The position numbers and the translations under genes are program-made. DNA of 20,305 nt. Origin: an uncultured Bacilli bacterium (GTDB lineage: Bacteria > Bacillota_I > Bacilli_A > RF39 > UBA660). A model generated the notes under the pieces. It had not been told where the DNA came from, ran no database searches, and worked only from the letters and a program-made list of their open reading frames with translations. Shown here piece by piece: positions 7,736-14,457 of this stretch; within the stretch, counting starts at the first letter, position 1, and every line of letters starts with the position of its first letter. The DNA is taken from contig CANRGQ010000019.1 in the NCBI GenBank assembly GCA_947630195.1, positions 1-20,305 on the forward strand, read 5' to 3'.

Positions 7736-9895
7736 ATGAAAAAAGTATTTGAAATGGATTTTTATGGTCGAAAGATTGTTGTCGAACATGGTGAACTAGC
7801 TAAAAGAGCTCATGGTAGTGTTTTAGTAAGAGTAGGAGATACCGTTGTTTTAAGTACCGCTGTTGTATCAGACAATGTTAACGTTTTATCCGACTTTTTC
7901 CCATTAATGGTTTTATATAATGAAAAATTATATTCCGTAGGTAAAATACCAGGGGGATTTATTAAAAGAGAAGGAAGACCTACAGATAATGCGACACTTG
8001 CAGCCAGAATGATTGATAGACCAATGCGTCCCTTATTTCCAGAAGACTTTCGTAATGAAGTCCAAATTGTTAATACCGTTTTAAGTGTTGATCAAGATAA
8101 TATTCCGGAACTTGCCGCCCTTTTTGGTTCATCACTTGCTACATGCATTAGTAAAATACCATTTAATGGTCCTGTTGCGGCCGTAAAAGTAGGAAGAGTT
8201 AATGGTAAGTTTGTCATAAACCCAACAGTTAAAGAAGCTGAAGAAAGTGATATTGACTTAACCGTTGCGGGAACTAAAGATGCCATTAATATGGTGGAAG
8301 CTGGGGCTAAAGAAGTATCGGAAAAGGATATGTTAGAGGCTCTTCTATTTGGTCATGAAGCTGTTAAGAAATTAGTCGAATTTGAAGAAAAAATCATTAA
8401 AGAAATTGGCGAAGAAAAAATGGAATATTCTAAACTAGAAATTGAAGAAAGTTTAGAAAGAGAAGTAAGAAGCAAATGTGAAAGTGATTTAAATGAAGCC
8501 TTACACATTATTGACCATAACGAAATGTATGATAGATTAGATGAAATAAAAGCAAATTTATTAAAAGAATATGAAGATGCAAATAAAGATACTTTAAAAG
8601 ATGATGAGTTAAGAGAACTTTTGACAAAAGTATCTATGATTTATGAAAATGTTCGTTATGAAGTCTTTAGAAAGATAATTGTTAAAGAAAAACTAAGAGC
8701 AGCTGGAAGAAAACTAGATGAAATAAGACCTTTAAGTGCCAGTATTGATTTACTGCCAAGAACCCATGGTTCAGCGCTATTTACAAGAGGAGAAACCCAA
8801 AGTTTATCAATTACTACTTTAGGGGCTCTTGGGGAAAGTCAAATGTTAGATGGTCTTTCTTTAGAAGAAGAAAAAAGATTTATGTTACATTACAATTTTC
8901 CTCAATTTAGTGTTGGTGAAACTGGAAGATATGGATCTCCTGGCAGAAGAGAAATTGGTCATGGAGCTTTAGGAGAAAGAGCACTCCTTCAAGTTATTCC
9001 ATCCGAAGAAGAATTCCCTTACACGATTAGAGTCGTAAGTGAAATCTTAAGCAGTAATGGTTCATCTAGTCAAGCTAGTATTTGTGCCGGATGCTTAAGT
9101 TTAATGGCTGCCGGTGTTCCAATCAAGGCTCCCGTTGCGGGTATTGCCATGGGCTTAATTACCAGTGGTAATAAATATGTAATTCTAACGGATATCGAAG
9201 GAATGGAAGACCATTTAGGAGATATGGATTTCAAAGTTGCGGGGACCAGAAAAGGTATTTGTGCTTTACAAATGGATATCAAAATTGATGGCGTTAATAA
9301 AAGTATTTTAAAAGAAGCTCTAGAACAAGCTAAAAAAGCCCGTTTAGAAATCTTAGATTTATATGAAACCATTATTCCAGAACCAAGAAAAGAATTAAGT
9401 CCTTATGCTCCAAAGATTGAAACATTCAATATTGATCCTGAAAAGATTAAAGATGTCATTGGTCGGGGTGGCGAAATGATTACCAAGATTATTCTTGAAG
9501 CTAGTAATGTTAAAACGGTTAATGATAAAAATGCCGTTAAAGTTGATTTAGAAGATGATGGAAGAGTAATTATTTACCATAGTGATAAAGATATTATTAA
9601 AAAGACTCGTGAAATGATTGAAGATGTCGTTAAAGAAGTTGAAACTGGTAAAATATATACAGGTAAAGTCGTAAAAGTTGAAGACTTTGGATGTTTTGTT
9701 GAATTATGGCCAGGATGCGAAGGTATGGTTCATGTATCCCAACTTGATAATAAGAGAGTTAATAAAGCTAGTGATGTAGTTAAAGTTGGCGATGAAATCA
9801 TGGTTAAATCTTTAGGACATGATAATAAAGGTAGATTAAATCTTTCAAGAAAAGATGCTTTACCTGAAAAGGAAGTTAAAGAAGATAAAAAATAA
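7736..9895 (+). CDS. pnp: Polynucleotide phosphorylase (PNPase)
   Basis: PNPase degrades RNA 3' to 5' by phosphorolysis as a homotrimer. The 719 residues show the full architecture: a first RNase PH-like domain (about 1-140), the alpha-helical linker, a second RNase PH domain (about 315-550) with GDMDFKVAGT near 495 and MDIKIDG after it, a KH domain with KDVIGRGGEMI (about 572-582), and a C-terminal S1 domain (about 636-705; GKIYTGKVVKVEDFGCFVEL). ATG 7736 follows AAAGAGG. There is no dedicated terminator after the stop: the next promoter motif starts at 9896, so read-through into the following toxI repeats is possible. Confidence 0.98.
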   Translation: MKKVFEMDFYGRKIVVEHGELAKRAHGSVLVRVGDTVVLSTAVVSDNVNVLSDFFPLMVLYNEKLYSVGKIPGGFIKREGRPTDNATLAARMIDRPMRPLFPEDFRNEVQIVNTVLSVDQDNIPELAALFGSSLATCISKIPFNGPVAAVKVGRVNGKFVINPTVKEAEESDIDLTVAGTKDAINMVEAGAKEVSEKDMLEALLFGHEAVKKLVEFEEKIIKEIGEEKMEYSKLEIEESLEREVRSKCESDLNEALHIIDHNEMYDRLDEIKANLLKEYEDANKDTLKDDELRELLTKVSMIYENVRYEVFRKIIVKEKLRAAGRKLDEIRPLSASIDLLPRTHGSALFTRGETQSLSITTLGALGESQMLDGLSLEEEKRFMLHYNFPQFSVGETGRYGSPGRREIGHGALGERALLQVIPSEEEFPYTIRVVSEILSSNGSSSQASICAGCLSLMAAGVPIKAPVAGIAMGLITSGNKYVILTDIEGMEDHLGDMDFKVAGTRKGICALQMDIKIDGVNKSILKEALEQAKKARLEILDLYETIIPEPRKELSPYAPKIETFNIDPEKIKDVIGRGGEMITKIILEASNVKTVNDKNAVKVDLEDDGRVIIYHSDKDIIKKTREMIEDVVKEVETGKIYTGKVVKVEDFGCFVELWPGCEGMVHVSQLDNKRVNKASDVVKVGDEIMVKSLGHDNKGRLNLSRKDALPEKEVKEDKK

Positions 9896-9924
9896 TTGAC
9901 TTTTAATGAAATATACAGTATATT
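9896..9924 (+). promoter_or_regulatory. toxI antitoxin RNA promoter
   Basis: TTGACT (9896-9901) begins immediately after the pnp stop codon. A 17-nt spacer leads to TATATT (9919-9924), and an overlapping TATTAT lies at 9921-9926. Transcription would begin near 9931. A further TATAAT at 9961-9966 has no good -35. A small inverted repeat, TGCC-TTTT-GGCA (9949-9960), lies between promoter and repeats. Confidence 0.65.
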
Positions 9925-9969
9925 ATAGATACTTAAGTAATTAAGTTGTGCCTTTTGGCATATAATATT

Positions 9970-10076
9970 AAAAAAGCGAGTGATTCCCACTCATTAAGAG
10001 GAAACCAAAAAAGCGAGTGATTCCCACTTTGAGAGGAAACGAAAAAAGCGGTGATTCCCACCATTAAGAGGAACTT
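9970..10076 (+). ncRNA. Type III antitoxin RNA: three tandem pseudoknot repeats (toxI-like)
   Basis: Three head-to-tail units of 37, 35 and 35 nt (9970-10006, 10007-10041, 10042-10076) each start with A6-GCG and share GTGATTCCCAC and GAGGAA. Each can form an H-type pseudoknot. Stem 1 is GAGTG/CACTC, GAGTG/CACTT or GGTG/CACC in units 1-3. Stem 2 is the loop TTCC pairing with the downstream GGAA. This is the layout of type III antitoxins, where the toxin cuts the precursor in the A-rich linkers and is inhibited by the processed units. A terminator and a ToxN-like gene follow. The identification is from architecture and toxin homology. Confidence 0.9.
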
Positions 10077-10083
10077 AAAAAAG

Positions 10084-10113
10084 AAACTAGAGAGCACACT
10101 CTAGTTTTATTTT
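10084..10113 (+). terminator. toxI terminator controlling read-through into toxN
   Basis: AAACTAGAG (10084-10092) pairs perfectly with CTCTAGTTT (10099-10107) with a 6-nt loop, followed by a T-rich tail. In type III loci this terminator makes the antitoxin RNA far more abundant than the toxin mRNA. Confidence 0.88.
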
Positions 10114-10136
10114 GTTATAATCAGTATCAAAAATGC

Positions 10137-10165
10137 TTGATATACTTATGTTCGTGTGATATAAT
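10137..10165 (+). promoter_or_regulatory. Possible separate toxN promoter
   Basis: TTGATA (10137-10142), a 17-nt spacer and TATAAT (10160-10165) with an upstream TG (10157-10158) make a near-consensus extended -10 promoter after the toxI terminator. Transcription would start near 10172, just before the AGGAGGG ribosome-binding site (10174-10180). An AT-rich chance match cannot be excluded. Confidence 0.55.
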
Positions 10166-10187
10166 TTAATTGTAGGAGGGTTGAAAA

Positions 10188-10697
10188 ATGAAAGAAAAAT
10201 TATTTATAGTTCAATTAGATGAAAAATATTGTGATTATTTAAGAGAATTTGATAACAAAGTACCATATAACTTTGCTAAAAAGAAAATAAGACCATTTGT
10301 GGGAGTGCTATTTACAGTTAATAAATTTAAATATTTTGCTCCTTTATCTAGTCCTAAGCCAAAACATATTAAAATGATTTCTAAAATGGATTTTTTAAAA
10401 ATTGATGGAGGAAAACTGGGAGCAATCAATTTTAATAATATGTTACCAGTTATGGATAATAATATTATTTATATTGATTTAAATGCGGAAAGTGACAATA
10501 ATAATGAACGACAATATTTAAATTTATTAAAAAAGCAATTAAGTTGGTTAAATCGTTATAGTAAAAATTTACATGAAAAGGCTAAGAAACTATATGATAA
10601 ATATATAGATGGTACTTTAAATCCCGCTATTGCTGAAAGATGTTGTAATTTTAAATTATTAGAAAAGAAATGTAAGGAATACAACCGTAAAAAGTAG
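10188..10697 (+). CDS. toxN: Type III toxin, ToxN/AbiQ-family endoribonuclease
   Basis: ToxN-family toxins are sequence-specific endoribonucleases, inhibited by forming a complex with their pseudoknot RNA; several abort phage infection. The 169 residues follow the family: YCDYLREFDNKVP (14-26), RPFVGVLFTVNKFKYFAPLSSPK (35-57, with the typical APL-SPK motif), LGAINFNNMLPV (77-88), and a helical C-terminus with LLKKQLSWLNR and FKLLEKKCKEY. The usual length is 160-200. ATG 10188 has a strong AGGAGGG 7 nt upstream. The repeat array and terminator immediately before it confirm the assignment. I see no truncation, so it should be active. The closest subfamily (ToxN, TenpN or CptN) is probably ToxN/AbiQ. 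Confidence 0.92.
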   Translation: MKEKLFIVQLDEKYCDYLREFDNKVPYNFAKKKIRPFVGVLFTVNKFKYFAPLSSPKPKHIKMISKMDFLKIDGGKLGAINFNNMLPVMDNNIIYIDLNAESDNNNERQYLNLLKKQLSWLNRYSKNLHEKAKKLYDKYIDGTLNPAIAERCCNFKLLEKKCKEYNRKK

Positions 10698-10715
10698 AAA
10701 TACTTTTTTCTTTTT
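10689..10715 (+). terminator. toxN terminator
   Basis: AAAAAGTA (10689-10696), a GAAA tetraloop and TACTTTTT (10701-10708) form an 8-bp A-T-rich stem that overlaps the toxN stop codon, followed by more T runs. The stem is weak, so termination may be leaky. Confidence 0.55.
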
Positions 10716-10729
10716 GCTATAATATTTTT
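10715..10729 (+). promoter_or_regulatory. Extended -10 promoter abutting the pseudouridine synthase start
   Basis: TGCTATAAT (10715-10723) is a perfect extended -10. Only 6 nt separate it from ATG 10730, so the predicted first transcribed base coincides with the start codon. There is no Shine-Dalgarno sequence before the ATG. No good -35 is visible. Confidence 0.55.
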
Positions 10730-11383
10730 ATGAAAAAAGAGAAGTTAGAAATTATTTATGAAGATAAAGATATAATCATTGTTAATAAAAAGAGTGGTCT
10801 TTTAACTATTAGCACGGATAAAGTTAAAGATAATACTTTATATCATAAAGTAAGTGATTATTTAAAGAAACAAAATAAAAATAATAAAGTATTTATTGTT
10901 CATCGTTTAGATAAAGATACGCAAGGTTTAGTGTTATTTGCTAAATCTGAAAAAGTAAAAAGAATCCTTCAAGATAATTGGGCAAATGTTAAAAGAGATT
11001 ATTTAGCCATTGTCTATGGTCATTTAGATAAAAAGAAAGATACTTTAGTAAGTCATTTAAAAGAAACGAAAACGCATTTTGTTTATGAAAGCAAAGTAGG
11101 GGATTTGGCTATTACAAATTATGAAGTAATAAAGGAAAATAAATTATATAGTTTGTTAAAAATAAATATTGAAACAGGTAAGAAAAATCAAATTAGAGTG
11201 CAATTAAAAGGCCTAAATCATCCTATTGTGGGTGATAAAGTCTATAGTGATATTAAAAATAAAAATGTTAAAGAATTATGTTTACAAGCTAACTCTCTAG
11301 AATTTAAGCATCCCATAAGTAAAGAAATAATAAAAGTATCTCTAGATTATCCAGCTAGTTTTCAAAAATTAATAAGCAAATAA
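10730..11383 (+). CDS. RluA-family pseudouridine synthase (RNA target unknown)
   Basis: The enzyme isomerises uridine in rRNA or tRNA. The 217 residues contain IVHRLDKDTQGLVLFAKS (57-74) with catalytic Asp61, KRDYLAIVYGHL near 89-100, KKNQIRVQLKGLNHPIVGDKVY (about 151-172) and a closing LEFKHPISKE segment. There is no N-terminal S4 RNA-binding domain: the protein opens directly into YEDKDIIIVNKKSG. It is therefore a short RluA type rather than RluD. The motif has Gln65 where Ser is more common. The gene stands alone between the TA locus and a convergent carboxypeptidase gene and may be translated from a leaderless mRNA. Confidence 0.9.
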   Translation: MKKEKLEIIYEDKDIIIVNKKSGLLTISTDKVKDNTLYHKVSDYLKKQNKNNKVFIVHRLDKDTQGLVLFAKSEKVKRILQDNWANVKRDYLAIVYGHLDKKKDTLVSHLKETKTHFVYESKVGDLAITNYEVIKENKLYSLLKINIETGKKNQIRVQLKGLNHPIVGDKVYSDIKNKNVKELCLQANSLEFKHPISKEIIKVSLDYPASFQKLISK

Positions 11384-11384
11384 A

Positions 11385-11400
11385 AAAGGCCTAAGCCTTT
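11385..11400 (-). terminator. Terminator of the VanY-type gene
   Basis: AAAGGC-CTAA-GCCTTT (11385-11400) is a 6-bp hairpin between convergent genes. On the minus strand it is followed by T6, so it mainly serves the carboxypeptidase gene. The plus-strand tail is weaker. Confidence 0.7.
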
Positions 11401-12514
11401 AATATTCTTTTAAATACATATCATAATATTCATCATAAGTAAGACCCGATTTATATACTTTAGTAGCTAAATCTACTCCTAAATAACGAATATGCCAAGG
11501 TTCTTCCATATAACCAGTAACAGGAACAAATTCTTCTAAATATCTTAAAATAAAGCCATACTTGTAAGAATTTTCTTTAACCCATTTAAAGTCTTTATCA
11601 TCAAGCCTTGCACCACTTACATTAGGATCATTTAAATCAACGGCAAGTCCTAATTGGTGTTCGCTTGTTCCAGGTCTAGCCGAATAAGTATCGGCTTTTT
11701 CTTGACCATCTTCGGCCACATAATTAGTGTATAAGGTATTTTGAAAAGAGTAGGAACGATAAGCCGTGGTACTTTCTAAAGTAATACCATCATTTTTGGC
11801 AGCCTCAATAAACTTCTCATAAGCTTCAGCGGCCACTCTTACTAATTTAGCCCCATTCTTACTATCAAATAAAGTAACTAAATCTTTAGGTACAAAATCT
11901 TTATCAACGTAATGAAATTTATTAATTAGAGTTGTAATTTCATCAGGATTTTCAATTCTTTCCGTATCTGTATAAAATTCTTTATCTAAGTTTAAATTAA
12001 CATGCGTTACCACAGTTTGTAAATCTTCATCTTTATTTTCTTTTTTATATTCTTCATATCTTTCTAAATTATTGATATCAAAGTTTCTAAAAGATAGATA
12101 CTCACTAAAATCTTTTTGCTTACTTAAATTTAAGATTTTCTCTTGATTCTTACTACTTAATTTAAAGATGTTATTTACCTCACTTGCCTCATAACCAATA
12201 TTTAAATATTTATTAACTTTATCCGCAAAATCATCAGTTTCAACAAAGTCAATCTTTAAATAATCTTCTAAGTAATTATCATTGTATTCCTTACTCTCTA
12301 AAATATTTTCTAAGGTCTTAGAATAATCAAACTTATATATTTTTTCTAAATTTTCTGCACTTATTACAGCGTTAGCCTCATCACTATAATCTTTAGAAGA
12401 ATTAGTTCCTCCAAAGAGTAGTTTAATTAAGAAGAAAATAATTACTCCAACTACAATTAAAAATAAAATAAGAATACATAATTTTTTAATTTTTTTCTTT
12501 TGTCTTCTAGTCAT
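11399..12514 (-). CDS. Membrane-anchored VanY-type D-alanyl-D-alanine carboxypeptidase
   Basis: VanY-family zinc peptidases remove the terminal D-Ala from peptidoglycan stem peptides outside the cell. The 371 residues have a short basic cytoplasmic end, one membrane segment (about 11-34), a helical charged stalk of about 170 residues, then the peptidase domain. Its motifs are TAYRSYSFQNTLY (250-262), SARPGTSEHQLGLAVDL (278-294; zinc ligands His286 and Asp293) and EEPWHIRYLG (337-346; catalytic Glu338, ligand His341). ATG 12514 follows AGGTGG. No vanR/S or vanH/A/X genes are nearby, so a housekeeping wall role is more likely than glycopeptide resistance. Confidence 0.92.
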   Translation of the reverse strand: MTRRQKKKIKKLCILILFLIVVGVIIFFLIKLLFGGTNSSKDYSDEANAVISAENLEKIYKFDYSKTLENILESKEYNDNYLEDYLKIDFVETDDFADKVNKYLNIGYEASEVNNIFKLSSKNQEKILNLSKQKDFSEYLSFRNFDINNLERYEEYKKENKDEDLQTVVTHVNLNLDKEFYTDTERIENPDEITTLINKFHYVDKDFVPKDLVTLFDSKNGAKLVRVAAEAYEKFIEAAKNDGITLESTTAYRSYSFQNTLYTNYVAEDGQEKADTYSARPGTSEHQLGLAVDLNDPNVSGARLDDKDFKWVKENSYKYGFILRYLEEFVPVTGYMEEPWHIRYLGVDLATKVYKSGLTYDEYYDMYLKEY

Positions 12515-12519
12515 TTATA

Positions 12520-12540
12520 CCACCTATAATAATTATAGCA
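12520..12540 (-). promoter_or_regulatory. Extended -10 promoter and RBS of the VanY-type gene
   Basis: On the minus strand TGCTATAAT (12540-12532) is followed closely by AGGTGG (12525-12520) and ATG 12514. The leader would be only about 10 nt long. No convincing -35 is visible. Confidence 0.55.
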
Positions 12541-12584
12541 CTAAACTTAAAAAGAAAACTTAAAAAAATCTTAACTTTACAAAA

Positions 12585-12617
12585 GAAAAAAGCTAGTTAT
12601 TTTGTAACACTAGCTTT
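12585..12617 (-). terminator. Terminator of the cysteine-repeat protein operon
   Basis: AAAGCTAGT (12589-12597) and ACTAGCTTT (12609-12617) form a 9-bp stem with an 11-nt loop. On the minus strand it ends in T6 and overlaps the last codons of the gene. Confidence 0.82.
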
Positions 12618-14456
12618 AACTTGTCTTACTTCTCCGGTTCTTTCCCAACCTGGTAGACTTTCTTCAGTACTCCATTTATATCTATATTTAGTTACTGATT
12701 TAGTACTAACAGTAGGTTTAACTGATTCAACTTTACCTTTAGTACATTTAGCAAGTTCTCCTAAACCAAATTTAGTATAACCAGCTTCACATACATATTC
12801 GGTATGTTTAATAGAGTTTTGCGTATCTTTACCAGTTGATGTACAAGTCATATTTTTTCCACTACCTTTAGCTTCAAATCCGGCAGGACAACTATAAGTT
12901 GTATTCTTAGTTGCATCTTTTACATCTTGAGTTCTCTTGAAGCATCTATTACCATTTAAGGCATAACCTTCATCACAACTATAACTTGGAGTTTTGGTAG
13001 TTGTAAGTAAAGTTCCTTCTTTAACAACACAACTAGTTCCACTTAAAGTTCCTTTAGAACAACTATAAGTTGGATTAACAGTTCTTTCTGGAGTAGCATT
13101 CTTATAACATTTTAGAGATGATCCACTTCCTGTATGGTAATCAGTACCACTTGGACAACTATAAGATGTTCCGGTTACAACACCATTTTTATAAGAGTAG
13201 GTTGCTCCACAATAATAAGCATAAACTCTCTTTGAACAATTTGTTCCACAAGATTGTAAAACAGTTCCACTATAAGTACATCCTTGGTAAGTAGTATTAT
13301 GAGGATATGAATAATAATTGTAGTAACCACTACTTGTTTTTCTATAACATCTTAAAGATGATCCACTACCACTATAAACGCTATATCCACTAGGGCATCC
13401 ATAACTATTAGTTTTAACAGGTGTTAGAGTAGTAGTTGTCCCACTTATAACACATTTACCATTAGTTAAAGTACCTTGACTACATTTGGCTGTAGCATTT
13501 ACCGTTGTACTCTTATAACATTTTAAATTAGAGCCACTTCCTGTTTGGTAATCAGTACCACTAGGACAAGTATATGTATAACTTACATTTGCTTCTTTAA
13601 AGTTACTTGAACTTTTAATACATTTTGTTTCATCATTTCCTTCAGTTAAATAGCCACTAGGACAACTATAAGTAACTTTTTCAATAGGTTTAGCACTTGT
13701 ACTAGTATCTTTTGTACATGTTACTTTATCACCACTTACATTTTTAGTATAACCAGTTGGACAGTTGTAAGATACCACTTTAGTGGCCGGTTTTGTTGTT
13801 TCATCACCTTTTAAACAGATAGTATTGTTACCACTGCCACTTTTAGTATAACCAGCAGGACAAGCATATACATTTTCAGTACCTGTATAGGCTTGTTTAT
13901 ATTTATATTCATTTGTTAAATCTTCAGGATTAACAACTTCAACTTTACAATTACCACTTACACATAATTGATTACAACCAAGTTCAATGGTCGTTTTAGC
14001 AACTTCGGTACCACATACTAGAGTAGTAGTCATATTATATTTACCATTAGTATTAGTTACAGTTACATAACTGGCTTCTGCATCACAAGTTTTTCCTTCA
14101 TACCCAAATGGTAACATAATTCCTTTATCAATAAGTTCTTGTAATGTATATTTAATAGTTTGACCTTCAGAAGGAAGTTCACTAACTAAGAAATATTCTT
14201 TTGCATCATCATGGAAATAACGGAAATTATCAATAAATTCTTTAGTATAAAAGTCCGTGTCATTAATAAGCCCACTATTGTTAGTAGAATTATTAGTATT
14301 ATTGTTATTATTGTTTACATTAATATTAGTAGGGTGATTATTTCTTACAAATAACCAAACTATTAGGAAAATAACTAAGGCAATTACTAAGATTAATAAA
14401 CCTTTCTTTAAAACACTTCCCCAATCAATACTTCTTCTTGGTTCTTCGGTATACAT
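12597..14456 (-). CDS. Membrane-anchored surface protein with about eleven cysteine-pair repeats
   Basis: The function is unknown. The roughly 619-residue protein has a short cytoplasmic end, one membrane segment (about 19-37), an Asn/Thr-rich linker, then a domain (about 60-150) whose TLQELIDKGIMLPF...C...VTVTN-NGKY.....LVCG pattern resembles C-terminal domains of some Gram-positive pilin-like proteins. About eleven units follow, most of the form Y-x-C-P-x-G-(Y/T)-8 to 12 residues-C-(Y/T/I)-K, such as YSCPSGYLTEG and YSCPSGTDYHTGSGSSLKCYK. Each carries two cysteines, so disulfide-linked extracellular modules are likely. The end (KYRYKWSTEESLPGWERTGE) differs. I chose ATG 14456 over GTG 14468: it follows the upstream stop by 1 nt, with a GGAAAGTGGTG-like site before it. 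Confidence 0.75.
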   Translation of the reverse strand: MYTEEPRRSIDWGSVLKKGLLILVIALVIFLIVWLFVRNNHPTNINVNNNNNNTNNSTNNSGLINDTDFYTKEFIDNFRYFHDDAKEYFLVSELPSEGQTIKYTLQELIDKGIMLPFGYEGKTCDAEASYVTVTNTNGKYNMTTTLVCGTEVAKTTIELGCNQLCVSGNCKVEVVNPEDLTNEYKYKQAYTGTENVYACPAGYTKSGSGNNTICLKGDETTKPATKVVSYNCPTGYTKNVSGDKVTCTKDTSTSAKPIEKVTYSCPSGYLTEGNDETKCIKSSSNFKEANVSYTYTCPSGTDYQTGSGSNLKCYKSTTVNATAKCSQGTLTNGKCVISGTTTTLTPVKTNSYGCPSGYSVYSGSGSSLRCYRKTSSGYYNYYSYPHNTTYQGCTYSGTVLQSCGTNCSKRVYAYYCGATYSYKNGVVTGTSYSCPSGTDYHTGSGSSLKCYKNATPERTVNPTYSCSKGTLSGTSCVVKEGTLLTTTKTPSYSCDEGYALNGNRCFKRTQDVKDATKNTTYSCPAGFEAKGSGKNMTCTSTGKDTQNSIKHTEYVCEAGYTKFGLGELAKCTKGKVESVKPTVSTKSVTKYRYKWSTEESLPGWERTGEVRQVKASVTK

Positions 14457-14457
14457 A

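Noticed and set aside
9970..10076. CRISPR array
   Set aside because: The units are head-to-tail with no unique spacers between them, vary at paired positions, and precede a terminator and a ToxN-like gene, which fits a type III antitoxin instead.
10116..10121. TATAAT just after the toxI terminator as a toxN promoter
   Set aside because: The -35 position falls within the terminator stem and does not match; the 10137-10165 pair is much better.
11399..12514. Vancomycin-resistance gene
   Set aside because: The protein is VanY-like, but there are no vanA/H/X/R/S partners, so a general peptidoglycan carboxypeptidase is the simpler reading.
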